A stretch of DNA of 64,000 bases from Pseudomonadota bacterium (lineage in GTDB: Bacteria > Pseudomonadota > Gammaproteobacteria > Steroidobacterales > Steroidobacteraceae). The stretch spans positions 1 to 64,000 of the forward strand of contig JAEZCR010000247.1 of assembly GCA_023433465.1 (NCBI GenBank), written 5' to 3'. The notes under the pieces were generated by a model. The model worked only from the letters and a program-made list of their open reading frames with translations. It was not told where the DNA came from and searched no databases. This document shows, piece after piece, positions 42,407 through 50,769 of the stretch. Numbering within the stretch: the stretch's first letter is position 1; each line of letters opens with the position of its first letter. The position numbers and the translations under genes were made by a program.

Positions 42407-43432
42407 ATGCGGAAAATGACTGGCGTGACGATCTTGCTGGCGGCGCTCGTGACCGGCGCCTGCGCGGGCGCGCCCAAGACTCCCGAGAAGATCGAAGCCG
42501 CGAAGATCGATCGCTGGGATCCCGCGATGGATGCCATCGTTCCGAAGGACTGGAAGATCGAAAAGCTGGCCGAAGGTTTCGGCTGGGCCGAGGGTCCGAT
42601 CTGGGTCAAGTCCGGTGGCTATCTACTGTTCACCGACGTGCCCGGCAACAAGATGTGGAAGTGGTCCGCGAAGGGCGGGCTCGAGAAGTTCCTCGATCCG
42701 TCCGGCGCGACGGATCCCGATCCGAACGTGTGGCGCGAAGCCGGCGCGAACGGCCTCGCGATCCTCGACTCCAGGACCATCCTGCTCGCGGACACGGGCA
42801 ATCGCGCGATCCAGAAGCTCGATCTTTCGACGAAGACCAAGACTCCGGTCGCGACGGCGTTCGACGGCAAGAAATTCTCGAGCCCCAACGACGTGACGCG
42901 CACGAAGTCGGGCGTTTTGTTCTTCACCGATCCACCGTACGGCTTCAAGAAGTTCGATGACGCGCCCGAGAAGGAGATCAAGTTCAACGGCGTCTATCGC
43001 CAGGGCACGGACGGCAAGGTCACGGCGGTCGAAGAGGAGCTGCATCGCCCGAACGGTGTCGCCCTCTCGCCCGACGAGAGCATTCTCTATGTCGCCCAAT
43101 CGGAGCCGAGCAAGGCGATCATCATGGCCTACTCGCTCGATACGAACGGCAACGTGACCGGGAAGAAGCTGTTCGCGGATCTCACCGATCTCGTGTCGCG
43201 CGAAGCGCCCGGCCTGCCCGACGGACTCACCGTCGCCGCGGACGGCACGATCTTCACGACCGGCCCCGGCGGCGTGGTCGTGTTGTCGAAGGATGGCAAG
43301 CGCCTCGGCCGCATCCGCACCGGCAAGGGCATCGCCAACTGCAAGTTCGGGGACGACGGTCGCACGCTCTACATGACCTCGCACGACATCCTGGCGCGCA
43401 TCCGCCTCGACGTGAAAGGCGCCGGATTCTGA
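42407..43432 (+). CDS. SMP-30/gluconolactonase family lipoprotein
   Basis: 341 aa from the ATG at 42407. AAGGGG lies 7 nt before it, which favours this over the ATG at 42392 that abuts the preceding stop. The N-terminus MRKMTGVTILLAALVTGAC looks like a lipoprotein signal. The beta-propeller contains EGPIWVKSGGYLLFTD, SPNDVTRTKSG and RPNGVALSPDE, with the acidic metal ligands of SMP-30 lactonases. It probably hydrolyses a sugar lactone such as gluconolactone to the aldonate. Confidence 0.9.
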   Translation: MRKMTGVTILLAALVTGACAGAPKTPEKIEAAKIDRWDPAMDAIVPKDWKIEKLAEGFGWAEGPIWVKSGGYLLFTDVPGNKMWKWSAKGGLEKFLDPSGATDPDPNVWREAGANGLAILDSRTILLADTGNRAIQKLDLSTKTKTPVATAFDGKKFSSPNDVTRTKSGVLFFTDPPYGFKKFDDAPEKEIKFNGVYRQGTDGKVTAVEEELHRPNGVALSPDESILYVAQSEPSKAIIMAYSLDTNGNVTGKKLFADLTDLVSREAPGLPDGLTVAADGTIFTTGPGGVVVLSKDGKRLGRIRTGKGIANCKFGDDGRTLYMTSHDILARIRLDVKGAGF

Positions 43433-43433
43433 A

Positions 43434-43502
43434 GACGGTGCCTGGCACGGAAAACCCGGGATAAGAAAATAGTTTTACCGGACGACGGTGCCAGGCACCG
43501 TC
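43434..43502. repeat. inverted repeat of the GACGGTGCC(T/A)GGCAC family
   Basis: GACGGTGCCTGGCAC (43434-43448) and GTGCCAGGCACCGTC (43488-43502) are 15-bp reverse complements flanking 39 bp that includes CCCGGGATAAGAAAATAG. The right half is itself a palindrome (GACGGTGCC-A-GGCACCGTC, 43484-43502). It starts 1 bp after the lactonase stop and lies 31 bp before the GntP gene. A 28-bp copy with one mismatch is at 55412-55439. REP-like, function unknown. Confidence 0.88.
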
Positions 43503-43532
43503 AACCGGTAAATCCATGCTGAGGGGGCGTTG

Positions 43533-44849
43533 ATGGAACTTTGGTACGTATTCGGCTCGATCGTGCTGCTGGTGCTGTTGATCAGCTGGGGCAAGGTGCA
43601 GCCGTTCCTGGCGTTTCTCGTGGCGTCATCGGTGGCGGCGATCCTGCTCGGATTGCCGATCGACAAAGTGCCGGGCGTGCTCGAGCGCGGCATCGGCAAC
43701 CTGCTGGCCGGGTTGCTGGCCATCGTGTGTATCGGCGCCATGTTCGGCAAACTCGTCGCGAACAGCGGCGCGGCGCAGAAGATAGCCATGGTGCTGATGC
43801 GCGGGTTCGGCGAGAAGAACGCCACGTGGGCGCTGATGTTCACCGGCTTCCTGGTGGGCATCCCGCTCTTCTACAACGTGGGTTTCGTGCTGCTCGTGCC
43901 GCTGGTGTTCTCGGTGGTGCAGCAGACGAAGGTGCCGCCCATCTACCTCGGCATCCCGATGTTCGCGTCGCTGTCGGTGACGCACGGCTTCCTGCCCCCG
44001 CACCCGGCGCCCACCGCCATGCTCCCGCTGTTCGGCGCGGACATGGCCACCACGCTGTTCTATGGTCTCATCGTGGCGCTGCCCGCGATGATCTTCGCCG
44101 GCCCGATCTACGCGCGCCTGTTCCGCAACGTGAAGTCCAACCCGCTCACGCTGTTCGTGGCGCCGATGCGTCCCGAAAGCGAGCTGCCGAGCGCCTTCAA
44201 CTGCTTCGTCACCGCGCTGCTGCCCGTGGCGCTGATCGCGCTGTCGCTGCTCGACACGTTGTTCCACGTTATCCCGGAATCGGCGCTGTCGACGTTCCGG
44301 TTCTTCACCAACCCGCTCGTCGTCATGCTGGTGTCGCTGGCCGTCGCGACCTGGACGCTGGGCCTGTCGCGCGGCATGAAGATGCAGACGATCATGGACG
44401 ACTACGGCAATTCGGTGAAGGACATCGCCGTGATCCTGCTCATCATCGCGGGCGCCGGCACGCTCAAGGAAGTGTTCGTGGCCACGGGCGTGGACAAGAA
44501 CATCTCCGAACTGCTCACGGGCATCGCGATCGATCCGCTCGTGCTCGGCTGGCTGATCGCCGGCATCATCCGCGTGTCGCTGGGCTCGGCCACCGTCGCG
44601 GGCATGACCGCCGCGGGTCTCATGGCCCCGGTCGTGGCGAGCACCGGCGCGGACCCGAACCTCATGGTCCTCGCCATCGGCGCGGGTAGTTTGATGTTCT
44701 CCCACGTCAACGATTCGGGATTCTGGATGGCGAAGGAGTACTTCAATCTCTCCATCAAGGAGACGATCCTGAGCTGGACGATGATGGAAGGCATCGTCGG
44801 CGTCGTCGGCATCATCGGCGTGTTGGTGCTCGAAGCCGCGCTCTACTGA
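43533..44849 (+). CDS. GntP-family gluconate:H+ symporter
   Basis: 438 aa with about 12 membrane helices. The GntP hallmark GLLAIVCIGAMFGKLVANSGAA is present, cut here to short motifs: IGAMFGKLVANSGAA and HGFLPPHPAPTA (substrate-site region). GAGGGGG precedes the ATG. It imports gluconate or related aldonates by proton symport. Following GH3 and the lactonase, it completes a route from beta-glucoside through gluconolactone to imported gluconate; this is an inference from order. Confidence 0.92.
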   Translation: MELWYVFGSIVLLVLLISWGKVQPFLAFLVASSVAAILLGLPIDKVPGVLERGIGNLLAGLLAIVCIGAMFGKLVANSGAAQKIAMVLMRGFGEKNATWALMFTGFLVGIPLFYNVGFVLLVPLVFSVVQQTKVPPIYLGIPMFASLSVTHGFLPPHPAPTAMLPLFGADMATTLFYGLIVALPAMIFAGPIYARLFRNVKSNPLTLFVAPMRPESELPSAFNCFVTALLPVALIALSLLDTLFHVIPESALSTFRFFTNPLVVMLVSLAVATWTLGLSRGMKMQTIMDDYGNSVKDIAVILLIIAGAGTLKEVFVATGVDKNISELLTGIAIDPLVLGWLIAGIIRVSLGSATVAGMTAAGLMAPVVASTGADPNLMVLAIGAGSLMFSHVNDSGFWMAKEYFNLSIKETILSWTMMEGIVGVVGIIGVLVLEAALY

Positions 44850-44874
44850 CGCGGCAGGGCGCCCCGCCGCCGCG

Positions 44875-45861
44875 CTACTCGAGCGCGGCCTCGATCGCGG
44901 CCAGCTCGCCCGCCGAAAACTCGAGGTTGTCGAGCGCCGCGACCGCCTCTTCCACGTGCGCCACCTTGCTCGCGCCGATCAGCGACGAGGTCACGACCGG
45001 ATTGCGCAGTGTCCAGGCGACCGCCATCTGAGCCAGCGACTGGCCGCGGGCCTTCGCGATGTCATTGAGCTTCTGCACCTTTGCGACCTTGTCCTGCGTG
45101 ATCGCATCCGGACTCAGGGAGGTGTGGCGCGCGGCGCGCGAATCCTCGGGAATGCCCTTTAGATACTTGTTGCTCAACAGGCCCTGCGCGAGCGGCGAGA
45201 ACACGATGCAGCCCATCTTCTGCTTCTCAAGCTCGGCGGTGAGGCCGTCCTCGATCCAGCGTTTGAACATGTTGTAGCTCGGCTGGTGGATCAGGCAGGG
45301 CGTGCCGAGGTCCTCGAGGATCGCGGCGGCCTTCGCGGTGTGCTCCGCGCTGTAACTCGAGATGCCGGCGTACAAGGCGCGCCCCGAGCGCACGATGAAA
45401 TCCAGGGCGCCCATGGTCTCTTCCAGCGGCGTGTCCGGGTCGAAACGGTGGCTGTAGAAGATGTCTACGTACGGCAGGCCCATCCGCTTCAGCGACTGAT
45501 CGCAGCTCGCGACCAGGTACTTGCGCGAGCCCCACTCGCCGTACGGGCCGGGCCACATGAGATAACCCGCCTTGGACGAGATGATCATCTCGTCGCGGTA
45601 GGGATGGAAATCCTTGCGCATGAGCACGCCGAAGTTCTCCTCGGCGGAGCCCGGCGACGGTCCGTAGTTGTTAGCCAGGTCGAAGTGCGTGATGCCGAGG
45701 TCGAACGCGCGGCGCGCGATCTTGCGGCCGTTCGCGAACACGTCGACGTCGCCGAAGTTATGCCACAGGCCGAGGGATACCGCGGGCAGGCGCACGCCGC
45801 TCGCGCCCACGCGGTTGTAGCGCATCGAGTCGTAACGTGTGGCCGCGGGCAGGTATTCCAT
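44875..45861 (-). CDS. aldo/keto reductase (YghZ/MgrA-like)
   Basis: 328 aa. An (alpha/beta)8 NADPH-dependent reductase with the catalytic Asp-Tyr (FDLANNYGP), Lys (SSKAGY) and His (FYSHRFDPD) in order. The PGPYGEWGSRKYLVASCDQSL motif, in short form GEWGSRKYL, is characteristic of the L-glyceraldehyde-3-phosphate reductase group (YghZ). It could reduce methylglyoxal or sugar aldehydes. Convergent with the GntP gene, 25 bp apart. Confidence 0.92.
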   Translation of the reverse strand: MEYLPAATRYDSMRYNRVGASGVRLPAVSLGLWHNFGDVDVFANGRKIARRAFDLGITHFDLANNYGPSPGSAEENFGVLMRKDFHPYRDEMIISSKAGYLMWPGPYGEWGSRKYLVASCDQSLKRMGLPYVDIFYSHRFDPDTPLEETMGALDFIVRSGRALYAGISSYSAEHTAKAAAILEDLGTPCLIHQPSYNMFKRWIEDGLTAELEKQKMGCIVFSPLAQGLLSNKYLKGIPEDSRAARHTSLSPDAITQDKVAKVQKLNDIAKARGQSLAQMAVAWTLRNPVVTSSLIGASKVAHVEEAVAALDNLEFSAGELAAIEAALE

Positions 45862-45921
45862 GTCGTTCGCTCTTCTGGGTGTTGCGGAGTGGGAATAGGA
45901 CGCGGAAGCCGGCGGAATCCG

Positions 45922-46362
45922 TTAGCGCGCGATCAGCCAGACCCCGATCGCGAGCAACGCGACGCCCGCGAGGCGTGTGAGTGTGACCGGGTTCACCGGC
46001 ATCCCGAGCCATCCGAAATGGTCGATGACCAGCGCCGTCGAGAGCTGCCCGAACAGCGCGAGCGCGAGCAGCGAGGACGCCCCGAGCTCCGCTGCGATGA
46101 TCGTGGACGAGGCGACGTAGAACGCGCCGAGCAGGCCGCCGAACCACGCCCACACGGGCACCGACGCGACAACGTCGCGCGAGGGCAGCGGGGTGCGCAT
46201 GCCGATCACGAGCATGGCCAGCGCGATACCGCCCACGAGGAAACTCACGAGCGCGGCGCTGTTCGCGCTCTGCAGGAACTTGCGCAGCTGCGAATTCATC
46301 GCGACCTGCACCGTGAGGCCGAACCCGGCGGCGAGGCCCAGGAAGTACGACAGTCCGCGCAT
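45922..46362 (-). CDS. DMT family transporter (YdcZ/DUF606)
   Basis: 146 aa with five hydrophobic helices, including GLAAGFGLTVQVAMNSQLRKF and SFLVGGIALAMLVIG. The size and QLRK motif fit the half-size DUF606/YdcZ members of the drug/metabolite transporter superfamily. It probably functions as a dimer. Substrate unknown. It starts 3 bp from the end of a small membrane protein gene on the same strand. Confidence 0.85.
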   Translation of the reverse strand: MRGLSYFLGLAAGFGLTVQVAMNSQLRKFLQSANSAALVSFLVGGIALAMLVIGMRTPLPSRDVVASVPVWAWFGGLLGAFYVASSTIIAAELGASSLLALALFGQLSTALVIDHFGWLGMPVNPVTLTRLAGVALLAIGVWLIAR

Positions 46363-46365
46363 CGA

Positions 46366-46569
46366 CTATCTACCCCGGAGCCGCCTGAGGAGCTTCAACC
46401 CGCCGGGCAGGCCGGCGATGAACAGCACCAGGCGCCAGAACAGCAGCTTGTGCAGCGGCGCGCGGCGCTGCGGGACCACGGCGAAAACCTGCTCGCGCAC
46501 GTCGCGGTGACGCTCATCGCCCTTGGCGGCATCGACTGGCAGGGTGGATTCGGGCATCGCGCGCAGCAT
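46366..46569 (-). CDS. small membrane protein of unknown function (67 aa)
   Basis: Starts MLRAMPESTLPVD (an internal Met at 46557 is an alternative start), carries one hydrophobic helix (LLFWRLVLFIAGLPGG, about 43-58) and a basic end LLRRLRGR. It lies between a methyltransferase and the DMT transporter with short spacing on both sides, so it is probably in their operon. I do not recognise the family. The case for being real rests on position and composition. Confidence 0.5.
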   Translation of the reverse strand: MLRAMPESTLPVDAAKGDERHRDVREQVFAVVPQRRAPLHKLLFWRLVLFIAGLPGGLKLLRRLRGR

Positions 46570-46584
46570 ACCGCGTGGCAGCGC

Positions 46585-47172
46585 TCAAATCGCGGCGGTT
46601 TCCATTTCCCACGTGACCAACGGGGCGCCGCGCCGGATCCAGAAGCCCGCGCCGCTCGGCCGGAAGTGCCGCCGCAGGCGCGCGCCATACCATTCGACGT
46701 CCCGCAGGAAGACGTCGCGGTCCGTGCGGGATCGGTCGCAGTTGCGCTGCCAGTCGCGCGAGGTCAGCGCCGAGAGGTACAGGACGCCGCGGGTCAGCCT
46801 TCCGAGATTCGCGATGGCGCGCGCGGCGGTCCGGTCGTCGAGGTACTGAAGGACGTCGTAACAGACCACCAGTTCGAACGGATCGGCGCTCCAGGTCGCG
46901 AGGGAACCCTGCGTCCAGCCGTAACGCTCGCACAGGTACTGGCTGTATTCGAGGCCGGTGTACCGCGCGCGCGGGAAGGCCCGCATCAATGGGGCGCGCA
47001 GCAGGCCGATGCCGCAACCGGCGTCGAGCATGCGGCGCACCGGCAGTCCGATGTGGTTCGCGTAGGCGCCGATCAGCTTCGCCCGCGCGCGCATCTCGGC
47101 CCGGGAGGTCACCGCGGTTCGTCCGTCGTAGTAGAAGCGCCGGTAATACCCGGCGTCGAATCGCCCGCTCAT
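46585..47172 (-). CDS. class I SAM-dependent methyltransferase
   Basis: 195 aa. Motif I is DAGCGIGLL, with the later motif LVVCYDVLQYL. The N-terminal GRFDAGYYRRFYYDGRTAV and C-terminal WIRRGAPLVTWE are unplaced. The target is unknown. It overlaps the preceding DUF3592 gene stop-start by 4 bp, and the small membrane protein gene begins 15 bp after its stop. Confidence 0.9.
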   Translation of the reverse strand: MSGRFDAGYYRRFYYDGRTAVTSRAEMRARAKLIGAYANHIGLPVRRMLDAGCGIGLLRAPLMRAFPRARYTGLEYSQYLCERYGWTQGSLATWSADPFELVVCYDVLQYLDDRTAARAIANLGRLTRGVLYLSALTSRDWQRNCDRSRTDRDVFLRDVEWYGARLRRHFRPSGAGFWIRRGAPLVTWEMETAAI

Positions 47173-47612
47173 GCGCTCCGCTTCAGCGCGTTCGTCACGT
47201 TGCGCCGGACCAGGATTCCTGCGACCAGCGCGAGCAGGCCCACGCCCCCCGCGGCGATCGGGCCTAACCAGTTGTCCGCGAAAAGCGCGACGCGGCCCTT
47301 CTGCGGATCGGCGCGCGGATACTGCACCGGCACCTGGTCGCCGACGGCGAACCGCTGGCTGGTGGTCGCCAGTTGCCCTTCGAACGCGACGATGTCGCCG
47401 TCGGGCGTGGTGAAACGCACGCGCGGGCGGAAACGCACCTCCTCGCCGTCGCGCACCTCGCGGTAACCCGTTACGGTGCCCGTCGCGCGCAGCGTGTCTT
47501 CGCCGAGGCTCATCGACTGGGAAAGAAGATAGGCGCCTAACAAGAGGCAGACCACTCCGAGCGCCAGCAACAGCCGGGCCGCGAGGCCCATGATCCGGTA
47601 AGAGAGATCCAT
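47169..47612 (-). CDS. DUF3592 domain membrane protein
   Basis: 147 aa with two membrane helices (about 8-32 and 112-134) flanking a beta-rich extracytoplasmic segment (RATGTVTGYREVRDGEE, RFRPRVRFTTPDG, QVPVQYPRADPQ). This arrangement is the DUF3592 family. Function unknown. The four-base overlap with the methyltransferase indicates co-transcription. Confidence 0.85.
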   Translation of the reverse strand: MDLSYRIMGLAARLLLALGVVCLLLGAYLLSQSMSLGEDTLRATGTVTGYREVRDGEEVRFRPRVRFTTPDGDIVAFEGQLATTSQRFAVGDQVPVQYPRADPQKGRVALFADNWLGPIAAGGVGLLALVAGILVRRNVTNALKRSA

Positions 47613-47696
47613 GGATTTCAGCCGAAAGCGTATTTCATGTTGCGGGCGGACGGGCGTGAACGTAGGCTCGCCAGTCTATTCGATGTGGGGAGCATG

Positions 47697-47924
47697 ATGA
47701 GCGAGACGGAGAAGAAGGGGGCGCCGTGGCCCTGGATACTGGTGCCCATCGCGGCGTTCACGCTGTTTTTCGTGTTGCGTGAATGCCAGAAGCGCCTGCC
47801 GCCGGCCGTCAACGCCACTCCCGCCATCACCACTCCCGCGACCGAGGGCGCGCCCGCCCCGGCTGCCTCGTCCGCCTTCGGGCCGGAAGCCGCGGCGCCG
47901 GCCGCGACCCCGGCGCCACAGTAA
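47697..47924 (+). CDS. small single-pass membrane protein (75 aa)
   Basis: MSETEKKGAPWPWILVPIAA begins it, with a membrane helix (about 13-27) followed by an Ala/Pro/Thr-rich tail. GGGGAGC precedes two consecutive ATG codons (47694 and 47697). It is convergent with the TonB gene, 3 bp apart, and divergent from the DUF3592 gene. No recognised family. The Pro/Ala tail is low complexity. Confidence 0.6.
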   Translation: MSETEKKGAPWPWILVPIAAFTLFFVLRECQKRLPPAVNATPAITTPATEGAPAPAASSAFGPEAAAPAATPAPQ

Positions 47925-47927
47925 GAC

Positions 47928-48563
47928 TCAGTCCTTTTTCAGCTGGAACACGACGCGCAGTCGATGCCACTGCGCGATCGCCACGCCGTCGCGCGTCGCA
48001 GGAATCAGGCGCCAGTTCTTCTTCGCCTCTTCGATCGCCGACTGGTCGAGGCGCGAGTGGCCGGTGCTGCGGATGATGCGCGCGTCGGCGACACGTCCAT
48101 TGGGCAGCACGTACACCTCGATGTCCGCATTCCCCTCGTTGCCGGCGCGGATTTCGGATGGCGGGTAGTACGGCTGGGTCAGAGGGCGGCGCGGGTCCTG
48201 ACGCACGTCCTGGATCACGGGCATCGGCTCGGCCGAACCCCCGCCCACGATGTCACCACCCGGCGGCAACTCCTGCGCGCGGAGGACGTCGGGTGGCCCT
48301 GGCGGCTCGGTTTCGAATTCGAGGTCCCTGAGCTTCGGCACGTACAAGTCGATCGTCTCGATATCCGGTCGCGGCGCAGGCGTGGGTTCGATGATGGGTT
48401 CCGGCTCATCGATCACGGTGGCTGTCATCGATTCGGGCGGCGCATCCTGTTTGATGACCAGCGCACCCGCGACGACGAAGATCACCGCGGCATGCATGCC
48501 CGCGACGATCCCCATTCGACCTAACGCGCTCCAGGGATGTCTCGCTGCGATTCGCGCATTCAT
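47928..48563 (-). CDS. energy transducer TonB family protein
   Basis: 211 aa. The N-terminal helix (about 16-38) contains a His (GMHAAVIFVV) that corresponds to the ExbB-contacting helix of TonB. A Pro/Glu-rich linker (PEPIIEPTPAPRP) and a TonB C-terminal domain (NADIEVYVLPNGRVADARI; NWRLIPATRDGV) follow. GGAGG lies 6 nt before the ATG. It transmits the proton-motive force to outer-membrane receptors. No exbB/exbD or receptor lies beside it. Confidence 0.9.
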   Translation of the reverse strand: MNARIAARHPWSALGRMGIVAGMHAAVIFVVAGALVIKQDAPPESMTATVIDEPEPIIEPTPAPRPDIETIDLYVPKLRDLEFETEPPGPPDVLRAQELPPGGDIVGGGSAEPMPVIQDVRQDPRRPLTQPYYPPSEIRAGNEGNADIEVYVLPNGRVADARIIRSTGHSRLDQSAIEEAKKNWRLIPATRDGVAIAQWHRLRVVFQLKKD

Positions 48564-48640
48564 GACGACCTCCGCATGCGCCCGCTGTTGGGCTGTGCAG
48601 AGGTGAACGCGCACCTCGCGGCGCGCGGGTTTAACGAGTC

Positions 48641-49081
48641 CTAACCTTTGGGGAGAGTCGTGACGGTTGCGTCGAGCTTCTCCGCGGCATTACCTGCGCC
48701 TACCTTCGCGCCCGCGGCGCTCCCGAGCACCGCGACGAACAGGCCATAACCCGTCGTCGCGAAGAACAGGCCGAGGTTGTCGTAGAACCCGGATAGATCG
48801 ACGCGCAGGCCCGACGCGGCCAGGACGACATTCATCGCGACGGCGCACGCGGCCGCGACGGGCGCCATCGTGAGGCCGAGCAGGAAGCGATACCGCGGCG
48901 CGCGCAGCGCGGTCAGCAGCGCCGCGAGGCCCGGCACGTTCAAGGTCACCAGCATCATGAGCGTCGTCATGGGCGAGACCCAGGCCGTATGCACGTGCAT
49001 GGCGAGCAGCGCGAACCAGGCCAGATACACGGCCAGGACCAGCCCCGCGCCCCGGATCCACGCTTTGGCGATCATTGTCAT
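48641..49081 (-). CDS. four-helix membrane protein of unknown function
   Basis: 146 aa: four hydrophobic segments (about 7-26, 34-55, 64-90 and 103-127) with ILQKSR-free ends and no recognised domain. The ATG at 49081 (MTMIAKAWIRGAG) is preferred since the first helix starts there; an ATG at 49075 is equivalent. It diverges from rimO, 46 bp away. Function unknown. Confidence 0.65.
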   Translation of the reverse strand: MTMIAKAWIRGAGLVLAVYLAWFALLAMHVHTAWVSPMTTLMMLVTLNVPGLAALLTALRAPRYRFLLGLTMAPVAAACAVAMNVVLAASGLRVDLSGFYDNLGLFFATTGYGLFVAVLGSAAGAKVGAGNAAEKLDATVTTLPKG

Positions 49082-49127
49082 ATTCCAGTGGCGAAACTCG
49101 CGCTCGTCAGTACCATAGCGCCCCCTC

Positions 49128-50462
49128 ATGAGCCGCCGCCAGCCAAAAGTCGGATTCGTCAGTCTCGGGTGCCCTAAGGCATTGGTGGACTCCGAACGCA
49201 TCATCACCCAGCTGCGCGCCGAGGGTTACCAGGTCGCGCCCAGCTACAACGCGGCCGACGTCGTCGTCGTGAACACCTGCGGATTCATCGACTCCGCCGT
49301 GGATGAATCACTCGACGCGATCGGCGAGGCGCTCGAGCAGAACGGCAAGGTCATCGTCACGGGTTGTCTGGGCGCTCGGCCCGAACGCATCCTCGAGCGG
49401 CATCCGAAGGTGCTCAAGGTCACGGGACCGCACGCGTACGAGGAAGTAGTTGGAGCGGTGCACGAACACCTGCCGCCGAAACACGACCCGTTCGTCGATC
49501 TCGTGCCGCCGCAGGGCATCCGTCTCACGCCGCGGCACTACGCGTATCTCAAGATCTCCGAGGGCTGCAACAACAAGTGCAGCTTCTGCATCATTCCGTC
49601 GATGCGCGGGCTGCTGGCCAGCCGTCCCATCGATGACGTGCTGCGCGAGGGCGAAAAACTCGCGCGCGCCGGGGTGAAGGAACTGCTGGTGATCTCGCAG
49701 GACACGTCGGCCTATGGCGTGGACCTGAGATACCGCGAGGCGGAATGGCGCGGTCAGAAGTACGAAACGCGCTTCCTCGATCTCGCACGCGGCCTGGGTA
49801 GTTTGGGCATCTGGGTACGCATGCATTACGTGTATCCGTATCCGCACGTCGACGACGTGATCCCGCTGATGGCCGAGCGCAAGGTGCTGCCTTACCTCGA
49901 CATCCCGTTCCAGCACGGCAGCCCCACGGTGTTGAAGCGCATGCGCCGTCCCGGCCAGGTCGAGAAGACCTTGTCGCGCATCAAGGCCTGGCGGGGGGTG
50001 TGCCCCGACCTGACCATCCGTTCCACGTTCATCGTGGGATTCCCGGGAGAAACCGAGGCGGAATTCGAAGAGCTGCTCGCGTGGCTCGACGAGGCGCAGC
50101 TCGACCGCGTGGGCGCGTTCAAGTATTCGCCGGTGGAAGGCGCCGCGGCGAACGACGTCGCGCCGCACGTCCCGCCAGAGGTGCAGGAGGAGCGGCTCGC
50201 GCGCTTCATGGAGAAGTCGGCGAAGATCTCCGCGGCGAAACTCGCCGCGAAGGTCGGCGGACGCATGCGTGTGCTCGTCGATGCGATCAATGGCAATACC
50301 GCCATCGCGCGCAGCGAAGGCGATGCGCCCGAGATCGACGGCATCGTGCGGATCGCGAAGGGCGGCAAACTACCGGCGGGCGAGTTCGCCGAGGTGGAGA
50401 TCACGGGCTCGGGTGATCACGACCTCGAGGCGAAGATTGCGAAGTCGCCGAAGTCCGACTGA
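49128..50462 (+). CDS. rimO: ribosomal protein S12 methylthiotransferase RimO
   Basis: 444 aa. The N-terminal UPF0004 domain ([25 protein letters not shown]) is followed by a radical SAM domain with CNNKCSFC (CxxxCxxC) and a C-terminal TRAM domain (about 375-440). The opening [11 protein letters not shown] is specific to RimO rather than MiaB. It methylthiolates Asp88 of ribosomal protein S12 using two iron-sulfur clusters. Confidence 0.96.
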   Translation: MSRRQPKVGFVSLGCPKALVDSERIITQLRAEGYQVAPSYNAADVVVVNTCGFIDSAVDESLDAIGEALEQNGKVIVTGCLGARPERILERHPKVLKVTGPHAYEEVVGAVHEHLPPKHDPFVDLVPPQGIRLTPRHYAYLKISEGCNNKCSFCIIPSMRGLLASRPIDDVLREGEKLARAGVKELLVISQDTSAYGVDLRYREAEWRGQKYETRFLDLARGLGSLGIWVRMHYVYPYPHVDDVIPLMAERKVLPYLDIPFQHGSPTVLKRMRRPGQVEKTLSRIKAWRGVCPDLTIRSTFIVGFPGETEAEFEELLAWLDEAQLDRVGAFKYSPVEGAAANDVAPHVPPEVQEERLARFMEKSAKISAAKLAAKVGGRMRVLVDAINGNTAIARSEGDAPEIDGIVRIAKGGKLPAGEFAEVEITGSGDHDLEAKIAKSPKSD

Positions 50463-50493
50463 CGGCGTATCGACGAGGGCGGCGCCCCCGTTG

Positions 50494-50751
50494 TCAGTTC
50501 CGCGTAGTTTCCGGTGACGGAGGCTCCGAGGGCTCTGAATCCTCGTCGCTCGGTCTCAAATCCGGAAACTCCCGCGTCACTCGCTCGATGATTTCCGCAT
50601 CGTAGGCGGTGATTACCCGGGCAATCCCGCGCTTGTAGCCGGCGAATTCCTCGGTCGAGATCTGCGACTCGACGGGTTCGAGCGACGAGATCAGCTGGTC
50701 GATGTGCGTGTTGACGAGGGCGACGATCTGTTCTGCCAGCTTGCGATCCAT
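50494..50751 (-). CDS. conserved small protein of unknown function (85 aa)
   Basis: MDRKLAEQIVALVNTHIDQL begins a helical protein with charged helices (TEEFAGYKRGIARVITAYDAEII) and a Pro/Ser/Glu-rich disordered tail. The gene starts 18 bp after the glmS stop on the same strand and is probably co-transcribed. It is mostly acidic and has no membrane helix. Family not recognised. Confidence 0.7.
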   Translation of the reverse strand: MDRKLAEQIVALVNTHIDQLISSLEPVESQISTEEFAGYKRGIARVITAYDAEIIERVTREFPDLRPSDEDSEPSEPPSPETTRN

Positions 50752-50769
50752 GAGGCCTGTCCCTGTCCG

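Noticed and set aside
46366..46569. Possible pseudogene of the DMT transporter
   Set aside because: The hydrophobic helix and basic tail do not match the DMT sequence, and the frame is open with its own start; kept as a small gene.
45286..47466. A 726-aa plus-strand frame
   Set aside because: It is antisense to the aldo/keto reductase, DMT transporter, methyltransferase and DUF3592 genes, and its composition (Arg/Gly/Ala-rich, no motif) is typical of GC-rich antisense frames.
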